Below, one piece after another: positions 25,380-36,272 of a stretch of DNA of 64,000 nt. Location of the stretch: assembly GCF_900100735.1 (NCBI RefSeq), contig NZ_FNCJ01000006.1:248001-312000 (forward strand). The letters are read 5' to 3'. This stretch comes from Paraburkholderia phenazinium. Its GTDB lineage: Bacteria; Pseudomonadota; Gammaproteobacteria; Burkholderiales; Burkholderiaceae. The translations under genes were made by a program, and so were the position numbers. How positions within the stretch are numbered: the first letter of the stretch is position 1; each line of letters starts with the position of its first letter. The notes beneath the pieces are model-generated. The model worked only from the letters and a program-made list of their open reading frames with translations. It did no database searches and had not been told where the DNA came from.

Positions 25380-26186
25380 ATGAGCGATACGAACCCGGAT
25401 CCCAAGACTTCGATCCAGGTGATCGAGCGCATGATGCGCCTGCTCGACGCCCTTGCTGCGCATAGCGACCCGGTCAGCCTGAAGGAGCTCTCTCTACGCA
25501 CTGAGCTGCACCCCTCCACCGCACACCGTATCCTGAACGACATGGTGACGTGCCGTCTCGTCGACCGGTCGGATCCTGGCACCTATCGCCTCGGCATGCG
25601 TCTGCTGGAACTGGGGAATCTGGTCAAGGCACGCTTGTCGGTACGCGACGCCGCGCTGATGCCGATGCGCGAACTGCATCGGCTCACCGGGCAAACGGTG
25701 AATCTGTCGGTGCGCCAGGGCGATGAGATCGTCTATATCGAACGCGCCTACTCCGAGCGCTCCGGCATGCAGGTGGTGCGAGCCATCGGCGGGCGGGCGC
25801 CGCTGCATCTCACTTCGGTCGGCAAGCTGTTCCTCGCGGCGGACGAATCGACCCGCGTGCGCGCCTACGCGACCCGCACAGGCCTCTCCGGGCATACCCA
25901 GAACAGCATTACCGATCTCGCCAAGCTCGAACGCGAGCTGTCGCATGTGCGCCAGCAATCCTGCGCGCGCGATAACGAAGAACTGGAACTCGGCGTACGC
26001 TGCATCGCGGCGGGCATCTATGACGATACCGGCAAGCTGGTCGCCGGCCTGTCGTTGTCGGCGCCGGCTGACCGGTTGCAGGATTCGTGGCTGGGGCAGT
26101 TGAGCAAGACGGCGCTGGTGATTTCGGCGTCGCTCGGCTATCAGCCCGAGACGCCGCCCGCCAATGCGCATCATCAGCATGCCTGA
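25380..26186 (+). CDS. IclR-family transcriptional regulator
   Basis: A 268-residue regulator with an N-terminal winged HTH (SLKELSLRTELHPSTAHRILND, about residues 38-58) and a C-terminal IclR effector domain (about residues 85-255). The effector domain includes the GRAPLHLTSVGKLFLA motif and the ELELGVRCIAAGIYD segment. Divergent position 193 bases from lutA makes lactate-utilisation genes the likely target; this is inferred from context. A rho-independent terminator follows. Confidence 0.92.
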   Translation: MSDTNPDPKTSIQVIERMMRLLDALAAHSDPVSLKELSLRTELHPSTAHRILNDMVTCRLVDRSDPGTYRLGMRLLELGNLVKARLSVRDAALMPMRELHRLTGQTVNLSVRQGDEIVYIERAYSERSGMQVVRAIGGRAPLHLTSVGKLFLAADESTRVRAYATRTGLSGHTQNSITDLAKLERELSHVRQQSCARDNEELELGVRCIAAGIYDDTGKLVAGLSLSAPADRLQDSWLGQLSKTALVISASLGYQPETPPANAHHQHA

Positions 26187-26312
26187 GTGGGTAGGCACCT
26201 GAGCGCTCAGGCGCTGGTGCGCCTGGCCATCCAGGCTGAGACCAGGACTGAGGCACACATCGGGCACTCAGCCCAAGGCCGCCCCAAGCCCCGGTTCGCG
26301 ACACGCCTCAAA

Positions 26313-26342
26313 GCAAAAGCCCCGCAATCGCGGGGCTTTTGC
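26313..26342. terminator. terminator between iclR-type gene and pbpG
   Basis: GCAAAAGCCCCGC and its complement around an AATC loop, with A-run and T-run flanks, so it can act for both convergent genes. Confidence 0.85.
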
Positions 26343-26395
26343 TTTGCGCGGTCTCGACAACATCAAGACCGCGGCCTTGCCAGCATCCTGGCGTA

Positions 26396-27571
26396 TCAGG
26401 TACCCGGACCGCCAGCGTCGGCGCTAGTGATGTGCTGCTCACCACCGTTGTCGAGCCACGTGCGCAAACGCGTTGCGTCGGCGAAGCGCGAGTACTTGCC
26501 CGACGAATCGAGCAGCACCACGATCATCGGACGGCCATGAATGGTGGTCTGCATCACCATGCACTCACCCGCCTCGTTGATGAAGCCGGTTTTTTGCAGG
26601 CCGATATCCCACGTCGGGTTGCGCACCAGCGCGTTCGTGCTGTTATAGGCGATCGAGCGCTTGCCGGTGTACACCTCGTAGCTACGATCCGTCGAGAACT
26701 CGCGGATCATCGGATACTGATAAGCCGCGTTGACCATCTTCACCAGATCGCGCGCGCTCGACACGTTCTCGCTCGTCAGGCCCGAGGGACTTTCGAAATG
26801 CGTGTCGGTCATGCCGAGTTGCTTCGCCTTGGCGTTCATCGCCGCGATGAACGCCGGGCGGCCACCCGGGAAGTAACGCGACAGCGCTGCGGCCGCGCGG
26901 TTTTCCGAGGCCATCAGCGCGATGTGCAGCATATCTTCACGCGAGAGCACCGAGCCGACTGCGAGGCGCGAACCGGTGTTCTTGATGTAGTCGCGGTCTT
27001 CGTCCGTGACTTCAATCTGCTCGGTCAGCGGCGCCTTCGAGTCCAGCACCACCATCGAGGTCATCAGCTTGGTGATCGATGCGATCGGCACCACGGCGCG
27101 CGAGTTCTTGTCGAACAGCGCCTCGCCGGTGTTCTGGTCGACCACGTAGGCGACGCTCGAACGCAAGGCCAGCGCGTCCGGCGTGTCGTGCAGGCCGAAG
27201 GCCTGGCCGACTGTAGGCTGACGCGGTTGGTATGCGACCTGGCGCACGACCGTATGGCGGCGACCGTTCATCGTGTACGAAACGCGGCGCTTACGGGTTT
27301 CGGCGCGCGGCGCATCATCCGTCGCGGCCGCAGTCTTCGCGGCTTTGGACGACTTCGCAGCAACGGCGGAACCCGGCTTCTTGGCCGATTTCGCGGTTTT
27401 GACGGTCTTCTTACTGGTTTTGGCGGGCGCGGTGGCCGTAGCCGCCGCGGCGAAAGCGTCGACAGGCGCAGCAAACGCGGCTGCGATGACCACCGAGGCG
27501 GCCACCGACACAGCGGTGCTGAGGGCCACGCCGTGGATCACTTTTAGCGACGAAAACATGTCGGTTTTCAT
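26396..27571 (-). CDS. pbpG: D-alanyl-D-alanine endopeptidase PBP7
   Basis: Penicillin-binding protein of peptidase family S11 that cleaves peptidoglycan cross-links in the periplasm. From the chosen ATG (MKTDMFSSLKVIHG) there is a signal sequence of about 40 residues and an Ala/Lys-rich linker with repeated KTxK-like units. The catalytic domain then follows with SITK (SxxK), the SEN motif in ALMASENRAAA and a KTGF-type motif (LQKTGFINEAG). The linker is unusually long for PbpG, though typical of this genus. An upstream in-frame start is less likely. Confidence 0.93.
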   Translation of the reverse strand: MKTDMFSSLKVIHGVALSTAVSVAASVVIAAAFAAPVDAFAAAATATAPAKTSKKTVKTAKSAKKPGSAVAAKSSKAAKTAAATDDAPRAETRKRRVSYTMNGRRHTVVRQVAYQPRQPTVGQAFGLHDTPDALALRSSVAYVVDQNTGEALFDKNSRAVVPIASITKLMTSMVVLDSKAPLTEQIEVTDEDRDYIKNTGSRLAVGSVLSREDMLHIALMASENRAAAALSRYFPGGRPAFIAAMNAKAKQLGMTDTHFESPSGLTSENVSSARDLVKMVNAAYQYPMIREFSTDRSYEVYTGKRSIAYNSTNALVRNPTWDIGLQKTGFINEAGECMVMQTTIHGRPMIVVLLDSSGKYSRFADATRLRTWLDNGGEQHITSADAGGPGT

Positions 27572-28200
27572 TGGTGTTCTGTCAGGGGCGGCGAGGATTT
27601 TACGCAAGTGTAGTAAAACCACGAAAAATTAGCAATATTAAGCACTTATCGACGCTCCTTAAACCGGCTTGTCAGATCCGATTGTAGAAAGCCTATAAGC
27701 TTCGCGAACTCGATCGAAAAAAACGATCCAGTCCGCGGACGTTCGTTGGGGCCGTGATGCGCCGGATTCCGGCTATTCCATCAGCATAACGGCAATTTAG
27801 AGACAACCTTGATCAGGGGAAATACGGTCGTTCTGGAAGCGCCGCGAAACGCCGCTGGCCATTGCCCAGCGGGCGCTCCTCCAGACCAACGATCGATGCG
27901 CCGACAGCAGGTAGTTAAGCACCCACTGCGGATTGAACCATCGCGCATTCGACCGATATGCTGGATTAACGTTCCGTGACAGATTCCGGTTTACATCGAA
28001 TGTTGTTTTGCCGCATCTTGCTTCGAAATTTTTCTTCCGGATCGTCCTGCGCCCGCCTCCCAGGATCACGTCAATCGCTCGGTTCGAGCAGCAAGAACTA
28101 CCGCTCAAACACGCACCAGCACTGTGCAGCGGTCATTCCGACCTCTGTCGTGCATATGTCATACGCGCTTCATAACGTATTGTTTTACTGAGAAATTATC
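27572..28200. other. gene-free region between pbpG and phaP promoter
   Basis: About 630 bases, more AT-rich than neighbouring genes. Short frames here (for example on the minus strand at 27797-28108) lack ribosome-binding sites and normal GC-rich third positions. The left end should hold the pbpG promoter. I recognise no RNA gene. Confidence 0.4.
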
Positions 28201-28204
28201 GAGA

Positions 28205-28289
28205 TTGTGCGACGCACAAAAAGTGCTTGACATCCGCCGCGACCATCCTAAAATAGGTGTCATTGCTGCGATGCACAATACATCGCAGC
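28205..28289 (+). promoter_or_regulatory. phaP promoter with two palindromic operators
   Basis: TTGACA (28227-28232) and TAAAAT (28249-28254) are 16 bases apart. Just upstream lies the perfect palindrome TTGTGCG-A-CGCACAA (28205-28219). Covering the expected start point is a second one, GCTGCGATG-7-CATCGCAGC (28265-28289). PhaR, the phasin repressor, is known to recognise TGC/GCA-rich palindromes in related bacteria, so these are good candidate PhaR sites. Confidence 0.7.
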
Positions 28290-28401
28290 CTGGTGTCTGA
28301 TCCCGGGTAGTACCCCGTTTTTGTCGTAACTGTTTTTGCCAGTTTTGCCATTAACCCAACACGGTCCGCACCAGACGGATCGTCCATCCAGGAGCGTAAA
28401 C

Positions 28402-28974
28402 ATGTCTCTGCTGACCCCTGAGCAAATCGCCGCAGCACAGAAAGCCAACCTCGAAACCCTGTTCGGCCTGACGACCAAAGCATTTGAAGGCGTCGAAAAG
28501 CTGGTTGAGCTGAACCTGCAAGTCGTGAAGTCGACGCTCGCGGAAAGCCAGGAAAATGCACAACGGGCGCTGTCGGTGAAGGATGCGCAAGAATTTTTCG
28601 CGCTGCAGGCTGGCCTCACGCAGCCGATCTCGGAAAAGGCGCTGTCGTATGGCCGTCACGTGTATGAAATCGTGTCCGCCACGCAAGCCGAATTCGCCCG
28701 CGTTGCAGAAGCCCAGTACGAAGAGCAAAACCGTAAGGTGCAGTCGCTGGTCGAGAACGTCGCCAAGAATGCCCCGGCCGGTTCGGAAACCGCTGTCGCC
28801 GTGCTGAAGTCGGCTATCACTGCCGCCAACACCACGTACGAAACGGTTCACAAGGCAACCAAGCAAGCGGTGGAAATCGCTGAAAGCAACTTCAACGCAG
28901 CCGCCACGGCAGCGTCGAAGGCCGCTTCGCAAGCTGCAGCTCAAGCTTCGCGCTCGGCCAAGAAGGCTGTTTAA
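28402..28974 (+). CDS. phaP: phasin, PHA granule-associated protein
   Basis: Phasins coat polyhydroxyalkanoate granules and control their size and number. The 190-residue protein begins MSLLTPEQIAAAQKANLETL. It has the phasin family core with FGLTTKAFEGVEKLVELNLQ and ALSVKDAQEF, and ends in an Ala/Ser/Lys-rich tail (AASKAASQAAAQASRSAKKAV region). The start follows AGGAG at seven bases; an in-frame upstream start lacks such support. It is a single gene with its own promoter and terminator. Confidence 0.96.
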   Translation: MSLLTPEQIAAAQKANLETLFGLTTKAFEGVEKLVELNLQVVKSTLAESQENAQRALSVKDAQEFFALQAGLTQPISEKALSYGRHVYEIVSATQAEFARVAEAQYEEQNRKVQSLVENVAKNAPAGSETAVAVLKSAITAANTTYETVHKATKQAVEIAESNFNAAATAASKAASQAAAQASRSAKKAV

Positions 28975-29251
28975 GTTTCAGTTTGATAACGGTTGCAACG
29001 CAGGCTTGAACTGAGGTCTCGCAGGTCTCGACGGGAGGCATCAAATCGGGGCTCAACGGAAGTTTCGGATATGGCGGAAACAGCGCCTGGAACAACAGTT
29101 GAGATGTCCTGCGCAACCACATGCGCCGGTGGGTTCGCCCCGCTGGCGCATGTCACAGCAACAGCGGCAGCAGCAACGCCGTGCAGTCTCGCGCGTGCTA
29201 CACGCGCACTGCGCGGCCCAACGCTCCGATACGTTAAACAGCGTATCGTTT

Positions 29252-29276
29252 GCCCGGCGACGGCCGGGATTTTTTT
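29252..29276 (+). terminator. candidate phaP terminator
   Basis: CCCGGC, GACG loop, GCCGGG, then ATTTTTTT. It lies about 280 bases after the phaP stop, so phaP would have a long 3' untranslated region. The 28975-29250 stretch between holds no convincing gene. Confidence 0.75.
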
Positions 29277-29373
29277 GCCCGGATGCAAGCGTCCCAATAT
29301 CCAGGCAGAGGAACGGAGCACGTGATCTGAGCCTGAGAAACAAGCGTGGTGAGTGCCCGGCCCCGCTAAAAAG

Positions 29374-29407
29374 AAAACGGCGCGCCCTTTGCGGGGCGCG
29401 CCGTTTT
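29374..29407. terminator. bidirectional terminator before lpdA end
   Basis: A 14-base perfect stem AAAACGGCGCGCCC with a six-base loop, A-run on the left and T-run on the right. It serves the minus-strand lpdA and stops plus-strand read-through. Confidence 0.85.
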
Positions 29408-29459
29408 ACTTTGCGGCTGATCGGGGCTTTGCTCTAGCTACGCGCAAGCCCCCACCGCC

Positions 29460-31247
29460 CTACTTCTTTTTCTGCGGCGGCAGATCGGTACAAACGCCTT
29501 CGTACAACTCGGCGGCCATGCCGATCGATTCACCCAGCGTCGGGTGCGGATGGATGGTCTTGCCGATATCGGTAGCGTCCGCGCCCATTTCGACGGCGAG
29601 ACAGACTTCGCTGATCAGGTCGCCGGCGTTCAGACCGACGATACCGCCGCCGATCACGCGATGCGTTTCTTCGTCGAAGATCAGCTTGGTGAAACCCTCA
29701 TCGCGACCGTTGGCGATGGCGCGACCCGAAGCAGCCCACGGGAACACGGCCTTGCCGTACTTGATGCCTTCGGCCTTGCACTGGTCTTCCGTCTTGCCGG
29801 CCCAAGCCACTTCCGGATCGGTGTAGGCCACCGACGGAATCTGCAGCGCGTCGAAGTATGCTTTCTCGCCGTGCGCAACTTCAGCCGCGACGTGGGCTTC
29901 ATGCACGGCCTTGTGCGCGAGCATCGGCTGACCGACGATATCGCCGATCGCGAAGATGTGCGGCACATTGGTGCGCATCTGCTTGTCGACCTCGATGAAA
30001 CCGCGATCGGTCACGGCAACGCCCGCCTTGTCGGCACCGATCTTCTTGCCGTTCGGGCTACGGCCCACGGCGACGAGCACGAGATCGTAGCGCTGCGGCT
30101 CAGCCGGAGCCTTCTCGCCTTCGAACGATACGTAGATGCCGTCGTCTTTGGCCTCAGCAGCGGTGGTCTTGGTCTTCAGCATGACGTTAGCGAAACGCTT
30201 GCTGTTGTATTTCTCCCAGACCTTGACGAGATCGCGATCGGCGCCGGCCATCAGGCCGTCGAGCATTTCGACGACATCGATCTGCGCACCGAGCGTCGAG
30301 TACACCGTGGCCATTTCCAGACCGATGATGCCGCCACCGATCACGAGCATGCGCTGGGGAATCTGACGCAACTCGAGGGCGCCGGTCGAATCGACCACGC
30401 GCGGATCTTCCGGGATAAACGGCAGCTTGACCGCTTCCGAGCCGGCCGCAATGATGGCCTGCTTGAACTTGACGACCTTCTTACCGCCGTCCGTGACGAC
30501 TTCCATGTGATACGGATCGACGAACGAGCCGGTACCGGTGACGACTTCGACCTTACGCGCCTTGGCCATGCCGGCGAGACCGCCGGTAAGCTTCTTGACG
30601 ACGCTGGACTTGAAGTCACGCAGCTTGTCGAGATCGATCTGCGGCTTGCCGAACGTGATGCCGTGATGCGAGAGCGCGTCGGCCTCATCGATCACGAGCG
30701 CCGTGTGCAGCAACGCCTTGGACGGAATACAGCCCACATTCAGGCAGACGCCGCCGAGGGTCGAATAACGTTCGACGAGCACGGTCTTCATACCGAGATC
30801 GGCAGAGCGGAACGCAGCCGAGTATCCGCCCGGGCCCGAGCCGAGCACGAGCGTATCGCACTCGATATCGGCCTGGCCGGAGAAGCTACCCGCTTGCGGC
30901 GCCGCGGCGGGTTGCCTGGGAGCAGCGGCTTGAGCCGCTTGTGGTTTAGCTTCCGCTGGTGCGGGAGCCTTCTCAGGTTCTTTGGCCGCCTTAGCCGGCG
31001 CAGCAGCGGCCGACGCTTCGACGATGGCGATGATGGTGCCTTCGGACACCTTATCACCGGGCTTGACGCGGACTTCCTTGACGGTGCCGGCGGTATCGCT
31101 GGGCACCTCGATGGAAGCCTTATCCGACTCGAGCGTCAGGAGAGCTTGTTCGTTCTCGATGACATCGCCCGGCTTGATATTGACTTCGATGACGTCGACA
31201 TCCTTGAAATCACCGATGTCCGGCACCTTCACTTCGACGAGACTCAT
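29460..31247 (-). CDS. lpdA: dihydrolipoamide dehydrogenase with lipoyl domain (PDH E3)
   Basis: E3 component reoxidising dihydrolipoamide in the pyruvate dehydrogenase complex. From the chosen ATG the protein has 595 residues. It has an N-terminal lipoyl domain (about 1-75, lipoyl lysine in LESDKAS), an Ala/Pro-rich linker (to about 125) and the flavoprotein part. That part shows GSGPGGYSAAF for FAD binding, redox disulfide GGVCLNVGCIPSK and C-terminal HPHPTLGES with the catalytic His. E3 fused to a lipoyl domain is known in beta-proteobacteria. A much longer in-frame extension upstream is not supported; a GAAGGGGA site precedes this ATG. Confidence 0.96.
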   Translation of the reverse strand: MSLVEVKVPDIGDFKDVDVIEVNIKPGDVIENEQALLTLESDKASIEVPSDTAGTVKEVRVKPGDKVSEGTIIAIVEASAAAAPAKAAKEPEKAPAPAEAKPQAAQAAAPRQPAAAPQAGSFSGQADIECDTLVLGSGPGGYSAAFRSADLGMKTVLVERYSTLGGVCLNVGCIPSKALLHTALVIDEADALSHHGITFGKPQIDLDKLRDFKSSVVKKLTGGLAGMAKARKVEVVTGTGSFVDPYHMEVVTDGGKKVVKFKQAIIAAGSEAVKLPFIPEDPRVVDSTGALELRQIPQRMLVIGGGIIGLEMATVYSTLGAQIDVVEMLDGLMAGADRDLVKVWEKYNSKRFANVMLKTKTTAAEAKDDGIYVSFEGEKAPAEPQRYDLVLVAVGRSPNGKKIGADKAGVAVTDRGFIEVDKQMRTNVPHIFAIGDIVGQPMLAHKAVHEAHVAAEVAHGEKAYFDALQIPSVAYTDPEVAWAGKTEDQCKAEGIKYGKAVFPWAASGRAIANGRDEGFTKLIFDEETHRVIGGGIVGLNAGDLISEVCLAVEMGADATDIGKTIHPHPTLGESIGMAAELYEGVCTDLPPQKKK

Positions 31248-31385
31248 AGTGTCCCCTTCTCTTATTAACCATGATGATGAGCGGCGCAACAGAACCAAAA
31301 AGTGGCCTAAAAGCAGCGCAAAAGCTGGCAGCGTGGCGGACAGAAACATCCTTTGCCGTCCGCCCAAGGACGCGCCTTTCTTTTG

Positions 31386-31443
31386 CCTACTTTTCTTTGG
31401 AAGACGACCCGAAGGTAGTCCCTATGGGACAAAGAAAAGTAGG
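31386..31443. repeat. dispersed palindromic intergenic repeat
   Basis: Perfect 14-base inverted arms CCTACTTTTCTTTG and CAAAGAAAAGTAGG enclose 30 bases that contain an inner GTCCC-TAT-GGGAC hairpin. Continuing into GTGCCGCCCCGCACAGGGGCAAC, this matches my recollection of a repeat scattered between genes in Burkholderia-group genomes. It occupies most of the 305-base gap between aceF and lpdA and could affect mRNA processing there. Confidence 0.7.
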
Positions 31444-31552
31444 TGCCGCCCCGCACAGGGGCAACGCTAATAAACCGACATGAAAACAAGTTCAACGAGA
31501 GACGTGGATCACAACCAACCCACGTCTCATCAGCGCCAGCGTCAACGTCCGA

Positions 31553-33214
31553 TTAAAGAATCACACGCCGAAAATCGGCAAGAATCGCACCCAGATACGC
31601 ATTGAAGCGCGCAGCTTCAGCCCCATCGATGACGCGATGGTCATAGGAGAGCGAAAGCGGCATGGTAAGACGAGGCACGAACTGCTTACCATCCCAAACC
31701 GGCTTCATAGCGCTACGCGACAGCCCCAGAATAGCGACCTCAGGCGCATTGATGATCGGCGTGAAGTGCGTACCACCAATCCCACCCAGCGACGAAATCG
31801 AGAAGCACCCACCTTGCATCTGATCCGGCTTGAGCTTGCCCTCGCGAGCGGCCTTGGACAGATCAGCCATCTCTTTAGCGATATCAACCAGCCCCTTCTT
31901 ATCCGCATCGCGAATAACAGGCACAACCAGACCATTCGGCGTATCAGCAGCAAACCCAACGTGGTAGTACTGCTTGAACACGAGGTTGTCGCCATCGAGG
32001 CTGGCATTGAACGTCGGGAACTTCTTCAAGGCCGAGACAACCGCCTTGATCACAAACGCCAGCATCGTGAACTTCACGCCAGCCTTTTCGTGTTCCTTGT
32101 TCAGTTGCACGCGTAGCGCTTCGAGCTCGGTGATATCCGCTTCGTCGTTGTTCGTGACGTGCGGAATCATGACCCAGTTGCGATGCAGGTTCGCGCCCGA
32201 AATCTTCTTGATACGCGAGAGCGGCTTCGGATCGACCGGACCGAACTTGGTGAAATCGATCTTCGGCCACGGCAGCAGGTTCAGCTCGCCACCGCCGGCA
32301 GCAGCAGGCGCGGCCACCGGAGCCGCACGCTGGCCCGTCATCACACCCTTGATGAACGCGGTCACGTCAGCCTGGGTAATGCGGTTCTTCGGACCCGTAC
32401 CCTGCACACGCGAGACATCCACGCCCAGTTCGCGCGCGAACTTGCGCACCGACGGCGAAGCATGGCTTGCCTTGCGCTCACCGCCTTCACCGGCAGGAAT
32501 CAGCGGCGCCTGAGCCAGCGCGGACGGCTGTGCCGGAGCCGGGCTCGGCACGGCCGGCGCATCGGACGGTTTTTCTGCAACCGGCTTGGCCGCAGGTGCG
32601 GGCGCCGCAGCAGCTGCGCCGCCTTCCGCTTCGATCACAACGATCACGGAGCCTTCCGACACCGTATCGCCAATCTTGACCTTCAATTCCTTGACGACGC
32701 CGGCGGCCGTGCTCGGCACGTCCATGGTCGCCTTGTCGGATTCGAGCGTGACCAGCGACTGTTCCTTCTCGACGCGATCGCCGACCTTCACCGCGATCTC
32801 GATCACGGGAATGTCCTTGTAGTCGCCGATATCCGGAACCTTCACTTCCTGCACGCCGCCACCGCCTGCAGCGGGCGCGGGTGCAGGCGCCGGCGCAGCA
32901 GCAGGCGCCGGTGCAGGAGCGGCAGCAGGAGCCGCCGCAGCGCCATTCGGCTTAGCCGCAGCCGCACCGCCCTCAGCGCCTTCCAGCACGACGATCAGCG
33001 AGCCTTCCGACACGTTGTCGCCCACCTTGACCTTCACTTCCTTGACGGTCCCGGCAGCCGAGCTCGGCACGTCCATCGTCGCCTTGTCCGATTCCAGCGT
33101 GACGAGCGACTGCTCTTTCTCGACGGTATCACCCGCCTTCACCAGCACCTCGATCACAGGGATGTCCTTGTAATCGCCGATGTCCGGCACCTTCACTTCG
33201 ATCGCTTGACTCAT
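31553..33214 (-). CDS. aceF: dihydrolipoamide acetyltransferase (PDH E2)
   Basis: E2 core of pyruvate dehydrogenase, transferring acetyl groups from lipoamide to CoA. The 553-residue protein has two lipoyl domains (about 1-75 and 118-195, each with an LESDKATMDVPS lipoylation loop) joined by a Pro/Ala linker. A peripheral subunit-binding domain follows (about 255-295, HASPSVRKFARELGVD), then the catalytic acetyltransferase domain with the C-terminal SLSYDHRVIDGAEAARF. The start follows AGGAGACACC. Confidence 0.97.
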   Translation of the reverse strand: MSQAIEVKVPDIGDYKDIPVIEVLVKAGDTVEKEQSLVTLESDKATMDVPSSAAGTVKEVKVKVGDNVSEGSLIVVLEGAEGGAAAAKPNGAAAAPAAAPAPAPAAAPAPAPAPAAGGGGVQEVKVPDIGDYKDIPVIEIAVKVGDRVEKEQSLVTLESDKATMDVPSTAAGVVKELKVKIGDTVSEGSVIVVIEAEGGAAAAAPAPAAKPVAEKPSDAPAVPSPAPAQPSALAQAPLIPAGEGGERKASHASPSVRKFARELGVDVSRVQGTGPKNRITQADVTAFIKGVMTGQRAAPVAAPAAAGGGELNLLPWPKIDFTKFGPVDPKPLSRIKKISGANLHRNWVMIPHVTNNDEADITELEALRVQLNKEHEKAGVKFTMLAFVIKAVVSALKKFPTFNASLDGDNLVFKQYYHVGFAADTPNGLVVPVIRDADKKGLVDIAKEMADLSKAAREGKLKPDQMQGGCFSISSLGGIGGTHFTPIINAPEVAILGLSRSAMKPVWDGKQFVPRLTMPLSLSYDHRVIDGAEAARFNAYLGAILADFRRVIL

Positions 33215-33300
33215 TGTGGGTGTCTCCTGGGCCGCGCACGCCACCTGCCCCTGGTCATCAGGAGCAGGCGCGCACGCCGTGGCACACGGGGAATGATGCC

Positions 33301-35997
<2,697 letters not shown>

Positions 35998-36272
35998 GCT
36001 CGTCTCCTGGGGATAAGGAACGCTCTTTGAACAGACGACGCGGACGAGGCCCGGCCGCGGCAGCTTCGGGCCGATTGTAATAAGGCGCTCGCGGTCTGCG
36101 CAACAAAATTTTCGAATTACGAGATCGTTTCTCATAATGCGGAAAATTGTTGCGGCGCACCCTGGTTTCGCTGCGAATCAACGGATACGTCGGCTAGTTT
36201 GCTCCGATTACCGGTCCTTTCAGCGCTTTTTTGCGCCATTTGCTAGTCACACGCTGCGCTACAATGCCAGCC

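Noticed and set aside
27797..28108. 103-aa minus-strand frame upstream of phaP
   Set aside because: AT-rich non-coding stretch, no start signal, no recognisable content.
28196..28561. Minus-strand frames across the phaP promoter and start
   Set aside because: They run through the phaP promoter palindromes and the start of phaP; shadow frames.
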